Part shown: positions 7,347 to 16,869 of the stretch, one piece after another
Layout: every line of letters starts with the position of its first letter
How positions within the stretch are numbered: position 1 is the first letter of the stretch
NCBI GenBank assembly: GCA_964401935.1
Contig: CAYOAL010000015.1
Span: 46,170-110,169, forward strand
Length of the DNA: 64,000 bases
Source: JAPYTK01 sp964401935
GTDB lineage: Bacteria > Myxococcota_A > Polyangia > Polyangiales > Polyangiaceae
Reading direction: 5' to 3'
Program-made: the position numbers and the translations under genes
The notes under the pieces: model-generated
Told to the model about the DNA's origin: nothing
Seen by the model: only the letters and a program-made list of their open reading frames with translations
Databases searched by the model: none

Positions 7347-9182
7347 TCACGGTACGGAAGCGTCGGCGGCGAGGTGGGCCCGCGCCCGACGAACCGCCTC
7401 CCGACACGCGTCGGAGAGCTCGGAGGAGGGGGCGAGGTGTTTGTCGAAGTCGGTGCGCAAGGCGAGAACCAGGGCCGCCGTGTGGTTCTCGGCGACCCGA
7501 CGACGCGGGGGAGCGACGCGGCCGGCATAGCCTCGCCACGCCTCGAGCACGGCCGCCTGAGTGAGCAGCGGCGCCGATCGAATGCAGCGCGGGGCCTGTG
7601 GATCCCACGCCGTGGCGCGCTCGGCGTGCTCCGCCTCCTCCGCGAGGTGCTGCTTCACCCGTGCCATGATCGCCGCCGGATCGTCGTCCCGCTTCGCGTG
7701 ACGCACCGCCTCGATGGCTCGCGCCGCGCTCACCCGCGCCTGCACGATGGCGGCGTCCTGGGCGATGCGCGAGCTCGACGTCCCCGGCGTGAGGCCCCGC
7801 TCGAGCAGCCCCTCCTCCACCTCCACCGCGAGTCGCTCGGCGGCATCGAACTGTCTTGCCTCGAACTTCGAGAACGCCTCGTGCACCTGGCCCACGAGCT
7901 GGTCGCGCACCGCTGCCTCGAGCTCGCGATCCGCACGACCGAGCTCCCCCGACGGCGCGAGCTCGGCGTCGTCGGCGCCCCCCCGTCGCTCGAGCATCAC
8001 CACCGTGAACACGACCCCGATCAGCGCCAGCGCCCCCACCGCGGCCAACCACCGGCGGCTCGGTGGCGTCGCGGCAGGCTGGGCTCCCGTCGCCGTCGCC
8101 CGTGCGCCTCCAGGGCGTGTGGGTGGGGCCCAACGCGTGGCGCTAGACGTCGAACGGAGACTCCCCGTCGAGGCCGTGGCTGCTGGCAGCGCCGTCGCCG
8201 CGAGCGCGTCGCGGAGCGCCTGCATGCTGCCGATGCGATCGGCGCGGTCTTTCTCCAGACAACGAAGCACCACCTGCTCGAGCCCACGCGGCACCGCCGG
8301 CGCGAGCTCGCGGAGAGGCCGCGGCCGGTCGCGCAACACCGCGCTCACCACCTCCGCCACGCTGCCACCGGGAAAGGGCGGCTTGCCGGTGAGCATCTCG
8401 TAGGCGGAGACGCCAAGCGACCACACGTCGGCGCGGACGTCGACGTCGCTGCTCGACACCAGCTGCTCGGGTGACATGTAGTGCGGTGAGCCGAGCACGG
8501 TGCCCGTCTGCGTGAGCTGGGTCACCGGCGGCAAGGTAGTGAGCGCGTTCTTCGACACGCCAAAATCGATGAGCTTGGCGCGCAGCCGGCCATCCGCGCC
8601 ACGCTTCACGAACATGTTCGCCGGCTTCACGTCGCGATGCACCATCCCGAGCTCGTGAGCCTCGCCGAGGGCCTCGGCGATCTGCGCCACGATGTCGAGC
8701 GCCTCCCGGGGCTCGAGCGGCCCGTGCTCTCGCAGGTAGTCGTGGAGGTCTTGGCCGCTCAAGAGCTCCATCACCATGTACGGCGAACCATCGGGCATGA
8801 CGCCCGATCCGAACACGCGAGCGACGTGCTCGCTCTTGAGCGCCCGCGCCGCCTCCGCCTCCCGCGCGAACCGCTTGCACATCACCTCGTCGGCGGGGTT
8901 ATGGGCCACCTTCAGCGCGAGCTCCGCGCCCGCCGGGTCGCGCACCGCGTAGACCGCACCCATCCCTCCCACGCCGAGCAAGCGCTCGACGCGGTAGCGC
9001 CCCTCCACCGTCGCGCCCACTTCGAGCAAGGAGCTGCGCGCGCTCGGCCGATACTCGAGCGTCTCCATCGAGTGGAGCGTCTCCGGCGACTCGGATGGAT
9101 CGGTGCGCGCGGAGGTCTCGGCTCGCGAGAGTCCGTCGTTGGGGTCGTTTGGCTCGGTCGGCTCCGGCGGCTCGGGCGTCAT
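7347..9182 (-). CDS. Hanks-type Ser/Thr protein kinase with one membrane segment
   Basis: A 611-residue kinase. The N-terminus is acidic and Pro-rich, then the kinase domain runs from about residue 60 to 330: glycine loop LLGVGGMGAVY, Lys in ELALKVAH, catalytic loop HRDVKPAN, DFGVS and the activation-end GSPHYMSPEQ. All key residues are present, so it should be active. A Ser/Thr/Pro linker leads to a single hydrophobic segment (WLAAVGALALIGVVFTVVML), followed by about 200 residues of helical periplasmic sequence without a recognised sensor domain. It probably senses an envelope cue and phosphorylates cytoplasmic targets. No partner gene is adjacent. Confidence 0.9.
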   Translation of the reverse strand: MTPEPPEPTEPNDPNDGLSRAETSARTDPSESPETLHSMETLEYRPSARSSLLEVGATVEGRYRVERLLGVGGMGAVYAVRDPAGAELALKVAHNPADEVMCKRFAREAEAARALKSEHVARVFGSGVMPDGSPYMVMELLSGQDLHDYLREHGPLEPREALDIVAQIAEALGEAHELGMVHRDVKPANMFVKRGADGRLRAKLIDFGVSKNALTTLPPVTQLTQTGTVLGSPHYMSPEQLVSSSDVDVRADVWSLGVSAYEMLTGKPPFPGGSVAEVVSAVLRDRPRPLRELAPAVPRGLEQVVLRCLEKDRADRIGSMQALRDALAATALPAATASTGSLRSTSSATRWAPPTRPGGARATATGAQPAATPPSRRWLAAVGALALIGVVFTVVMLERRGGADDAELAPSGELGRADRELEAAVRDQLVGQVHEAFSKFEARQFDAAERLAVEVEEGLLERGLTPGTSSSRIAQDAAIVQARVSAARAIEAVRHAKRDDDPAAIMARVKQHLAEEAEHAERATAWDPQAPRCIRSAPLLTQAAVLEAWRGYAGRVAPPRRRVAENHTAALVLALRTDFDKHLAPSSELSDACREAVRRARAHLAADASVP

Positions 9183-9369
9183 GCGTGGATGGGTCGCGTC
9201 GGTACGCTCGGCTCATCGTAGCCGCTTCGGGCCTCGAGTTCGACGCACGCGGCCCCTGGGCAGTCGGCGCACGGAGCGGCGTCGTCGGCCGAGCTCCGCC
9301 AACGGCTGGCGGGTGACGTAGCCTTCACGGACACCTCGCCGTGACCTATCCTCGGGCAGCGAGGAAGCC

Positions 9370-10158
9370 ATGACCGCATCGCACGCCGCTGACCCCAGCG
9401 CCAACAACCCGCACGCCGACCGCATGACCGACGAAGAGTGGGCCCTGCGCGTCGAGCTCGCCGCCGCCTACCGCCTGGTGGCCCACTTCGGCTGGGACGA
9501 CCTGATCTTCACGCACCTCTCCGCGCGCCTCCCCGGACCCGAGCACCACTTCCTCATCAACCCCTACGGGATGCTCTTCGAGGAGATCACCGCGACGAGC
9601 CTCATCAGGATCGATCTCGCTGGGAACAAGCTCGACGACGCGCCATGGCCGGTGAACCCGGCCGGCTTCACCATTCACAGCGCCGTGCACGAGGCGCGGG
9701 ACGACGCGCGCTGCGTGATGCACCTCCACACCGTCGACGGCACCGCCGTGTCGGCGATGAAGGGAGGCCTCCTCCCGCTCACCCAGATGGCCATGCTCGT
9801 GTGCGACGACCTCGCCTACCACGAGTATGAGGGGGTAGCCCTCGAGCTCGAGGAGCGCCCCCGCCTGGTGGCCGATCTCGGGCAGAAGAACGCGATGCTG
9901 CTCCACAACCACGGCACCCTCACCTGCGGGAGCTCGGTGGGCGAGGCGTTCGTGCGCATGTACGTGCTCGAGCGCGCCTGCAGCATGCACGTGCGCATCA
10001 TGGCCGGCCCCGGCATCCATCACCCTCCCGAGGGCGTCGCCGACAAAGTGGCGCGACAAGTCGCGGTGCCTGAGTTCGGGAACATCGTGGTGAGACACCT
10101 CGCGTGGCCGGCGCTCCTGCGGATGCTCGACCGCCGCGACCCCTCCTACAAGGAGTGA
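9370..10158 (+). CDS. Class II aldolase/adducin-family protein
   Basis: A 262-residue protein matching the class II aldolase fold. Visible family motifs are THLSARLPG near the N-terminus, the metal-binding pair in CVMHLHTVDGTAVS, and LLHNHGTLTCG. Members use a divalent metal to cleave sugar phosphates; a second group (adducin-like) has lost a clear substrate. The exact substrate is not evident and no sugar pathway genes are adjacent. The start is the ATG after a purine-rich site (AGCGAGGAAGCC). Confidence 0.85.
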   Translation: MTASHAADPSANNPHADRMTDEEWALRVELAAAYRLVAHFGWDDLIFTHLSARLPGPEHHFLINPYGMLFEEITATSLIRIDLAGNKLDDAPWPVNPAGFTIHSAVHEARDDARCVMHLHTVDGTAVSAMKGGLLPLTQMAMLVCDDLAYHEYEGVALELEERPRLVADLGQKNAMLLHNHGTLTCGSSVGEAFVRMYVLERACSMHVRIMAGPGIHHPPEGVADKVARQVAVPEFGNIVVRHLAWPALLRMLDRRDPSYKE

Positions 10159-10202
10159 GGCCCTCGAGGCGCAGCGTGCCACGTCGGCGCCTCGCTGGTA
10201 CC

Positions 10203-11030
10203 ATGCAGCCGATGTCGAGGCTGCTCTTGCTGCTGCTCCTCACCTCGCTGTGGGCCTGCTCCGACCAGGGCGCGGCCACGGGAGGAGGGCCCACCGGGTC
10301 GGGAGCCGGTGGCGCGACCGCGAGCGTCGGCGGTGGCGCTTCGGAAGGGGGCGGCGGGAGCACGAGCAGTGGGGGCGAGGGCGGCGCCGGCGGTGGCGGT
10401 AGCGCTGGCGCTGGCGGTGGCATCGACGTGCCCCTTGATGGCTTCGGCGTCATCGCTGGCGCGTGTGGCGAGCTCGACCCTCGCGAGCTCGTCGCGCGCT
10501 CGCCCGCGTTCGAGCTCGAGAACGCCATCGACTTCGGAACCCTCACCTTCTCGCGTGACGTGCTGTCTCCTGGAGGCCAGACGCTCTTCGATGCACCCAA
10601 CGCCGGAGGCAGCTCCAAGGAGAGCGAGATCATCGCGTTCGAGCTCCTGCACCGCTGCGAGCTCGCCACCCTCCTCAAGACCGAGACGCAGATCGTCTAC
10701 GACACCACCGGGGCCCTCACCGACATGCTCGTGGAGATCGACGGCCTCAAGGTGGGCGTGAGCGTGGTCCGCGCCTTCAAGTACATGGCCGAGTACACCG
10801 AGAGCGACGCGCTCGCCAAGATGGGCGAGAAGCTGGCGGACATCCAGGAGAGCTCGGCCAACGTCTCGAGCGCGGACGCGTGGGACAAGCAGATCCTGGC
10901 CGTCATCGCCGAAAAGCCCGAAAACGCGGCGGCGGTGCAGGCGGCGCTGCCCCAGATCGACGTGGCCACCCGCGGCGACACCATCGTGATCATCACCGTT
11001 ACCCACGGCGACGACGCGTTCGTCTATTGA
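10203..11030 (+). CDS. Lipoprotein with Gly/Ser linker and possible PD-(D/E)XK-like core
   Basis: A 275-residue protein with signal peptide and lipobox LWAC, then a long Gly/Ser/Ala linker. An alternative start is the ATG at 10212. The C-terminal 190 residues hold a pattern resembling restriction-nuclease-like folds: an early Glu in a helix (SEIIAFELLHRCE), then TDMLVEIDGLKVGVSVVRA, and a later helix ending in a strand (DTIVIITVT). I infer only a possible fold; catalytic residues are not certain, as the usual E-x-K is replaced by VSV. It lies alone between the aldolase and the ferredoxin reductase gene. Confidence 0.65.
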   Translation: MQPMSRLLLLLLLTSLWACSDQGAATGGGPTGSGAGGATASVGGGASEGGGGSTSSGGEGGAGGGGSAGAGGGIDVPLDGFGVIAGACGELDPRELVARSPAFELENAIDFGTLTFSRDVLSPGGQTLFDAPNAGGSSKESEIIAFELLHRCELATLLKTETQIVYDTTGALTDMLVEIDGLKVGVSVVRAFKYMAEYTESDALAKMGEKLADIQESSANVSSADAWDKQILAVIAEKPENAAAVQAALPQIDVATRGDTIVIITVTHGDDAFVY

Positions 11031-11209
11031 CGGTGGCGACCGGCTGATGCCGGTGGGAACGCGCCGCCGGCGGCTTGCGCCTGCCGCTCTCGCGCGACGC
11101 GCTCCCCGCAGCTGTTGCGCCGTCGCGCGACATTTTGCAACGCCCTCGCCGCGAGGCCTCATGATTTCGAACACCTGGACAGGCAACCGTCTTGCATTGA
11201 TGCAGGGAC

Positions 11210-12628
11210 ATGGGCTGCATGCTCGATCGACCGCTCACGCTGAGCACGCCGGGGACCGCCGCGCGCCCCCTCCGCGTGGCGATCATCGGCTCCGGGCCCG
11301 CCGGCTTCTACGCCGCCGACGCCATCGCCAAGACGAACGCCAACGCGTGCGTGGACATGTACGAGCGTCTCCCCACCCCTTACGGACTGGTGCGAGGTGG
11401 GGTCGCGCCCGATCATCAGAGCATCAAGCAGGTGGTGCGCGTGTTCGAGCAACACGCCGAGAGCGACCGCTTTCGCTTCCTCGGCAACGTCATGCTCGGC
11501 CGCGACATCACCGTCGATGAGCTCCACCACTTCTACGACGCAATCATCTACGCGGTCGGCGGCGAGCGCAGCCGCCGCATCGACGTCCCTGGCAGCGATC
11601 TGCCCCACAGCCACCCCGCGCCGGTGTTCGTAGGCTGGTACAACGGTCACCCCGACTATCGCGAGGCGCGCTACGACCTCGCGGTGAAGCGCGCGGCGGT
11701 GGTGGGGAACGGCAACGTGGCCATCGACGTGGCGCGCGTGCTCGCCCGCTCTCCCGCCGAGCTCGAGAAGACCGACATCGCCGATCACGCGCTCGATGCG
11801 CTCCGAGACAGCCGCATCGAAGAGATCTTCGTGCTCGGCCGTCGGGGGCCGCTGCAAGCCGCATTCACGCCGCGTGAGCTCGACGAGCTCGGCGCCCTGT
11901 CCGACGTCGACATCATCGTCGAGCCGCGCGCGCTCGACCTCGATCCGGAGAGCCTGCGCGACCTGGAGCACGCCCCGGCCGCGGCGCGCCACAACCTCGA
12001 GCGCTTGAAACGCTTCTCCGAGCACCAGGCGCGCACCCATCGGCGCTCCATCGAGCTCCGCTTCCTCGTGTCTCCCGAGGAGGTGCTCGCCGACGACAGG
12101 GGCGGGGTGCGCGGCCTCCGGCTGCGTCACAACGAGCTCTCCCGCGACGCGCGCGGCGAGCTCGTGCCACGAGGCACCGACCGCACCGAGGAGCTCGAGG
12201 TCGGCCTCGTGCTCTGGGCCATCGGCTATCGCGGTGCCCCCATCGCCGGCGTCCCCTTCGACGAGGACAAGGGGGTCATCGAGAACGTCGAAGGGCGCGT
12301 CACCCACCACGGGGAGGTGGTGGTCGGTGAGTACGTGGTGGGATGGGCCGGCACCGGCGCCAAGGGGCTCATCGGCTCGCACAAGCGCGGCTCCGCGCAG
12401 GTGGTGGCGAGGATGTTCTCCGATCTTCAGAGCGGGAGGATCCCACAGAGGGCCCTCCCCGCCCCGCGAGACCTCGATCGGCTCCTCCAGCGGCGCGGCA
12501 TCCGCACGGTGCGCTTCGCCGACTGGAAGCTCCTCGACTTCATCGAGCGGGAGCGCGGGCGACGGCGCGGCGCACCGCGGTCCAAGCTCACCTCCGTCGA
12601 CGAGATGCTGCGGGCGTTGCCAGCGTAA
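11210..12628 (+). CDS. Ferredoxin-NADP+ reductase, adrenodoxin reductase type
   Basis: A 472-residue flavoprotein. The FAD-binding GxGxxG motif is VAIIGSGPAGFYAAD, followed by the family-specific YERLPTPYGLVRGGVAPDH. A second nucleotide-binding motif for NADPH is AVVGNGNVAIDVARVL, and the C-terminal VGWAGTGAKGLIGSHKRGS is the adrenodoxin-reductase/FprA signature. Length and motif order match FprA. It passes electrons from NADPH to a ferredoxin; cytochromes P450 are common final acceptors, but none is adjacent (the P450-like gene of this window lies 47 kb away). The start could also be the ATG at 11219. Confidence 0.93.
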   Translation: MGCMLDRPLTLSTPGTAARPLRVAIIGSGPAGFYAADAIAKTNANACVDMYERLPTPYGLVRGGVAPDHQSIKQVVRVFEQHAESDRFRFLGNVMLGRDITVDELHHFYDAIIYAVGGERSRRIDVPGSDLPHSHPAPVFVGWYNGHPDYREARYDLAVKRAAVVGNGNVAIDVARVLARSPAELEKTDIADHALDALRDSRIEEIFVLGRRGPLQAAFTPRELDELGALSDVDIIVEPRALDLDPESLRDLEHAPAAARHNLERLKRFSEHQARTHRRSIELRFLVSPEEVLADDRGGVRGLRLRHNELSRDARGELVPRGTDRTEELEVGLVLWAIGYRGAPIAGVPFDEDKGVIENVEGRVTHHGEVVVGEYVVGWAGTGAKGLIGSHKRGSAQVVARMFSDLQSGRIPQRALPAPRDLDRLLQRRGIRTVRFADWKLLDFIERERGRRRGAPRSKLTSVDEMLRALPA

Positions 12629-12632
12629 CCCA

Positions 12633-13934
12633 TCACTTGATGTAGGTAGACGTCACGACGTGCGGCTCGAGGTCGGGTCGCTCACGGAGGCGACGGCGGA
12701 GCTCGGAGGCGACGGCCTCCTCGTCGGAGGCATCCTCGACGTCGTCGCGCACCACGTTGATCTCGACCATCACGTCGCGCTCTCCCGCGCCGTCGATCGG
12801 TAGGCTCGGATCGTCCGCGAAGCTCACCCTGAGGTCGACACCGTGCGCGTCGACGAGGAGCGGAGCGGCGACGACCCCGATGGCCTCCGCGCGCGTGCGT
12901 GCGGAGGCCAGCTTGGGAACGAAAGGAACCGGCGCGTTCGGCTCGCGCACCACCGCGAACGCCTCGGGCGGCGCCGGGCGCGCCCACGCCGCGAGGGTCG
13001 CGCCCTCCATGCTCGGTCGACGCGGCGTCATCTCACCTACGTGGAGCGCCCAGGTCCCGGCGTCAGAGGTGCGTTCGCCTTCCACGTCGGCCTCGACGTG
13101 CGCGTCGTCGGCCAGCCACGCGCGAACCGTCCCGGCCCGCACCACGACGCCTCGACCCCCGGGACGCAGCGCGACGACCCCGAGGCCTCGGTACCGCTCC
13201 GCGCGTGACCGCGCCTCGCGCACCGCCTCGTCCCATGGGCGCGTCGCGAAGAGCTCCGCGAGATCCTCGCCCACGCGTGGCTCCGATGTGCCGTCGACGA
13301 CGACGGCGAAGCCGGGCCAGCTCTCTGCGAGGAGGTCGGTGCGGGTCTCTCGACCCGTGAACATGTCGGCGAGGCCCGCCGACCGGACACGCGCCACGTG
13401 CTCGGCAGCGGGGGCCCAGCGCTCGACGAGCGACGCGATCTCCTTCGGCGTGAGCGCGCCGCGGTCGAGCGCCCACCGCAAGAGCTCCGCGGCCCACCCC
13501 GCGGAAGCGCTCGCCTCACCGAGAGCCACCACGTGCGACATCGCCCCCCCGCGCGCCGTGGCGTGTGCGCGCAAGAACGCGAGCGTGTACCAGTCTTCCC
13601 ACGACGCGTCGTCGTCGAGACGGCACAAGAGCGCGTCTGCGGCGATGCGAGGTGTCGTCGCCTCGTCCGAGTCACGAACCAGGCAGAAGGCTCCCTCGAA
13701 CGCGGCGTGACCGGTCAGGGTCGCGCGCGCGGCGAGGGTCGCGAGCGCGGCGTCGCACGCGAGCGGCCAGCGCGAGGAGAAGTAGGCGTCGCCGTCGAAC
13801 GACCAGTCCTCGACGATGGCGAAGCGACCGCGCAGCGGCTCGAGGGTGGCGTCGTCGAAGCGGTCCGCCACGAGGGCGAGCGCTCCCCCGAGCCCATCGC
13901 GGAAGCCGTGCGGCAGCGCCGAGAGATCGTTCAT
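12633..13934 (-). CDS. Hypothetical protein, 433 residues
   Basis: A long frame with balanced composition, convergent with the reductase gene with only four bases between stops. It starts with MNDLSALPHGFRDGL and contains repeated WEDW/WALD-type segments, suggesting a soluble cytoplasmic protein. The C-terminal 100 residues (DVMVEINVVRDDVEDASDEE onward) look like a separate small domain. No signal peptide, membrane segment or known motif is seen. I do not recognise the family. The opposite strand also has an open frame here, but its composition (Ser/Arg/Ala-rich) looks like a shadow. Confidence 0.6.
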   Translation of the reverse strand: MNDLSALPHGFRDGLGGALALVADRFDDATLEPLRGRFAIVEDWSFDGDAYFSSRWPLACDAALATLAARATLTGHAAFEGAFCLVRDSDEATTPRIAADALLCRLDDDASWEDWYTLAFLRAHATARGGAMSHVVALGEASASAGWAAELLRWALDRGALTPKEIASLVERWAPAAEHVARVRSAGLADMFTGRETRTDLLAESWPGFAVVVDGTSEPRVGEDLAELFATRPWDEAVREARSRAERYRGLGVVALRPGGRGVVVRAGTVRAWLADDAHVEADVEGERTSDAGTWALHVGEMTPRRPSMEGATLAAWARPAPPEAFAVVREPNAPVPFVPKLASARTRAEAIGVVAAPLLVDAHGVDLRVSFADDPSLPIDGAGERDVMVEINVVRDDVEDASDEEAVASELRRRLRERPDLEPHVVTSTYIK

Positions 13935-14199
13935 GCCCGTGCCGTAGTCGAGCGCCCCCCCGCAGGGAACGGCAGAGCCGCGACGCCTGCGTCGCGACCA
14001 CCTCCATCGTGCGGGACACCGGCGTGGCGCGCCGCCTCCGCCGCGCTCCGCGGCCTGCCAGCGTGCGTGCGGCCCTCGCGGGCTCGTTGAAATCGAGGGA
14101 GGCGACGACTAAGCTTCCGAGCCTTTCCACCGGTGCGCTCCTGCGCGCGACCCCTGCTCGCGACCGCCCGAGAGGCGCGCACCTCCGCTCGGACCCCTC

Positions 14200-15228
14200 A
14201 TGAAACGCTCGTCCATCGCCCACCTCGTTCACCCCGACACTCAAGCGCCGCTCGCGCTCGAGGAGACCAAGGTCGAGGACGAAGACGTCCTCGAGGGGAG
14301 GCTCACGGGCGGCCAGGATGCCTACGCGATCGTCGACGGCGTGCCGAGCTTCGTGTCCGAAGACGTCGCCGGCGACCAGACCGTGAAGTCGTTCGGGCAG
14401 AAGTGGGACAAGCATCGCTACTACCGCGCCCACACCGCGCCCTTCTACACCGAGTGGTACCTCTCCCGTTACGCGCTCGGCGACGTCGACGGACTGAAGC
14501 AGTTCCTCGCCGACAAGCAGTTCATCCTCGACGCGGGCACCGGCGCCGGGCGCGACGCCGCCAACTTCGCCGCCCATGGCCAAGGCACGGTCTTCGCGGT
14601 CGACACCTCGTGGGCCGCCCTCACCAACTTTCGCGCGCAAGAGGCGGCGGCCAAGGTCAACCTCGTCCACGCCGACGTGAACCGGCTGCCGTTCCCCGAC
14701 GAGTTCTTCGACTTCATCAACTGCGATCAGGTGATCCACCACACGCCGGATCCCCCCGTCACGTTCGCGAACCTGAAGAAGAAGCTCAAGAAGGGGGGCG
14801 AGGTGACCTGTTACGTCTACGCCAAGAAGGCTGCCATCCGCGAGTGGGTGGACGACTACGTGCGCGAGCGGATCGCCCACCTGTCGTTCGAAGAAGCGCT
14901 CACCGCGATGAGCGGGATCACCAAGCTCGGTCAGGCCCTCGCCAACCTGAAGGCGACCATCGAGCTCGACGAAGACATCGAGGTGCTCGGCATCAAGAAG
15001 GGGACGTACGACGTGCAGCGCTTCATCCACTGGAACGTGATGAAGTGTTTCTGGAACGACGACTTCGACTTCTTCACGAACAACGTGGTCAACGTCGACT
15101 GGTATCATCCCCTCTACTGCTTCCGTTACACCCCCGAGGAGTTTCGAGCCTGGTTCGCCGAAGGCTGGGAGATCTTGGCCTGGGACGAGCAAGACGCCGG
15201 GGTGAGCTGCCGGGCGCGGAAGCTCTGA
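14200..15228 (+). CDS. SAM-dependent methyltransferase with Trm112-like N-terminus
   Basis: A 342-residue protein. Residues 1-60 resemble a short Trm112/YcaR-type domain (HLVHPDTQAPLALEE..., VDGVPSFV) often fused to class I methyltransferases in surface-polymer clusters. The methyltransferase core has motif I ILDAGTGAGRDAANFA and post-motif VHADVNRLPFPDEFFDFINCDQVIHH. It is the first gene of a run with asparagine synthase, a glycosyltransferase and a membrane protein; the stop is three bases before the next ATG. The substrate is probably a glycan or lipid intermediate of that set (inference). Confidence 0.85.
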   Translation: MKRSSIAHLVHPDTQAPLALEETKVEDEDVLEGRLTGGQDAYAIVDGVPSFVSEDVAGDQTVKSFGQKWDKHRYYRAHTAPFYTEWYLSRYALGDVDGLKQFLADKQFILDAGTGAGRDAANFAAHGQGTVFAVDTSWAALTNFRAQEAAAKVNLVHADVNRLPFPDEFFDFINCDQVIHHTPDPPVTFANLKKKLKKGGEVTCYVYAKKAAIREWVDDYVRERIAHLSFEEALTAMSGITKLGQALANLKATIELDEDIEVLGIKKGTYDVQRFIHWNVMKCFWNDDFDFFTNNVVNVDWYHPLYCFRYTPEEFRAWFAEGWEILAWDEQDAGVSCRARKL

Positions 15229-15231
15229 GCC

Positions 15232-16869
15232 ATGTGCGGCATCCTCGGCGGCATCAACACGGCGTTCGATGACGCCTGCGTTGCGAAGCTCGATCACCGC
15301 GGGCCCGATCAGGCGAGCCTGGTGAGAGAGCGGATCGACGACGAGCTCGAGCTCACCCTCGGGCAGACCCGCCTGAACATCGTCGACCGTCACGACATCG
15401 AGCTGCCGGTGCGAGTGCGCGACGCGGTCGTGCTCTTCAACGGCGAGATCTACAACTACCTCGAGCTCCGGGACGAGCTGGCGTCGCTCGGCTGGACCTT
15501 CACCACCAAGACCGACACCGAGGTGGCGCTCACCGCTTACCTCGAGTGGGGCACAGACTGCCTCAGCCGCTTCAACGGCATGTTCGCGCTCGCGATCTGG
15601 GACGGCGAGCGGTTCTTCTGCGCTCGCGACCGCATGGGCAAAAAGCCCTTCTTCTATCGGATCCGCGGGCGCAGCTTCGAGTTCTCCTCCGAGGTGAAGG
15701 CGTTCACCGAGCTCGTGTTCATCGGCCACGAGCTCTTCGACCTGTTCGAGTTTTGCCTCGACGAGTACACGCTCTACCGCGACGTGTTCGCGCTGCCCCC
15801 CGGCAGCTTCCTGCTCTTCAACCCCCACAAGGGCACGCTCGACGTGCGCAAGTATTGGGACATCCCCCACGTGGTCGACCGCCACATTCGGGACGAGGAA
15901 GAGGCGGTGGAGCGGTTCATCGAGCTGTTGACCGACGCGGTGAACGTGCGGCTGCGCGCCGACGTCCCGGTCACGCTCTTTCTGTCGGGCGGCCTCGACT
16001 CGTCGCTCATCGCCAAGCTGTCGGGCGTGAAGGAGGCGTTCACCTGTCAGTTCGACGAGTTCAAAAAGACGATCGACGAGGAGCTGTACGCGCGCGACCT
16101 CGCCGACCACCTCGGCATCGAGCTCCACGTGATCCGCCCCACGAAGGAGGAGTTCCTCCACGATCTGTCGGCGCTCGCCTACCACCTCGAGATGCCCACC
16201 GGCTCGTTCTCCGTGTTTCCGCTCTACAGGCTCGCCAAGGCCTGCCACGACGCGGGCTACAAGGTGATCCTCTCCGGAGAGGGCTCGGACGAGCTCTTCG
16301 CCGGCTACGCGCGCAACGAGTTCCTCCTCGCCGACGATCGCGACTGGGACGACCCCAAGACCCGGCACTACGGCTCGATGCTAGGGCGCTACGACGGCTC
16401 CCCGCTCGATCGCTTCTGCCGGATGGCCTCGCGGTCGGGCCTGTCGGGCGCCACCGCGATGAAGGGCTACCTCTGGCACCTGTGGAACGAGCGCAAGACC
16501 ATGTGCGACAACATCTGCTACGTGGAGGCGCGGATCTTCCTGCAGCCGCTGTTGCAGATGGCCGACCGCATGACCATGGCCCACAGCGTGGAGGGGCGTA
16601 ACCCATTCCTCGACTACCGCCTCGTGGAGTTCGCCTTCTCCCTCGACGATCGACTGCGCTTCCGCGAAGGACAGAGCAAGTGGATCGTGCACGAGGCGGC
16701 GCGGCGCCTCCTCCCGAAAGACGCCAAGCTGCTGCGCCGCAAGGTGAAGGATGGTCTCCCGACGCCGGTCAACCTGTGGCTCCAGGGCCGCCACAGCTTC
16801 GACCGAAAGTACTGGAACGCGTTGATGACGGCAGAGTGCATGAAGAGCCTGCAGGGCGGTCGGCCATGA
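15232..16869 (+). CDS. asnB: Glutamine-hydrolysing asparagine synthase
   Basis: A 545-residue enzyme. The N-terminal glutaminase begins MCGILGG with Cys2 as nucleophile, followed by LDHRGPDQ and NGEIYNY. The C-terminal synthetase has the PP-loop LSGGLDSSLIAKL and SGEGSDELFAGY. The reaction is ATP-dependent transfer of glutamine nitrogen to a carboxylate, aspartate in the classical case. Because it sits between a methyltransferase and a glycosyltransferase, it may instead amidate a sugar acid or other polymer component, as relatives do in polysaccharide clusters. Its TGA overlaps the following ATG by four bases. Confidence 0.9.
   Translation: MCGILGGINTAFDDACVAKLDHRGPDQASLVRERIDDELELTLGQTRLNIVDRHDIELPVRVRDAVVLFNGEIYNYLELRDELASLGWTFTTKTDTEVALTAYLEWGTDCLSRFNGMFALAIWDGERFFCARDRMGKKPFFYRIRGRSFEFSSEVKAFTELVFIGHELFDLFEFCLDEYTLYRDVFALPPGSFLLFNPHKGTLDVRKYWDIPHVVDRHIRDEEEAVERFIELLTDAVNVRLRADVPVTLFLSGGLDSSLIAKLSGVKEAFTCQFDEFKKTIDEELYARDLADHLGIELHVIRPTKEEFLHDLSALAYHLEMPTGSFSVFPLYRLAKACHDAGYKVILSGEGSDELFAGYARNEFLLADDRDWDDPKTRHYGSMLGRYDGSPLDRFCRMASRSGLSGATAMKGYLWHLWNERKTMCDNICYVEARIFLQPLLQMADRMTMAHSVEGRNPFLDYRLVEFAFSLDDRLRFREGQSKWIVHEAARRLLPKDAKLLRRKVKDGLPTPVNLWLQGRHSFDRKYWNALMTAECMKSLQGGRP

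Noticed and set aside
13672..16368. A very long open frame on the minus strand opposite the methyltransferase and asnB genes
   Set aside because: The composition is His/Val/Glu-rich and antisense to clear enzymes; typical GC-skew shadow in third codon positions.
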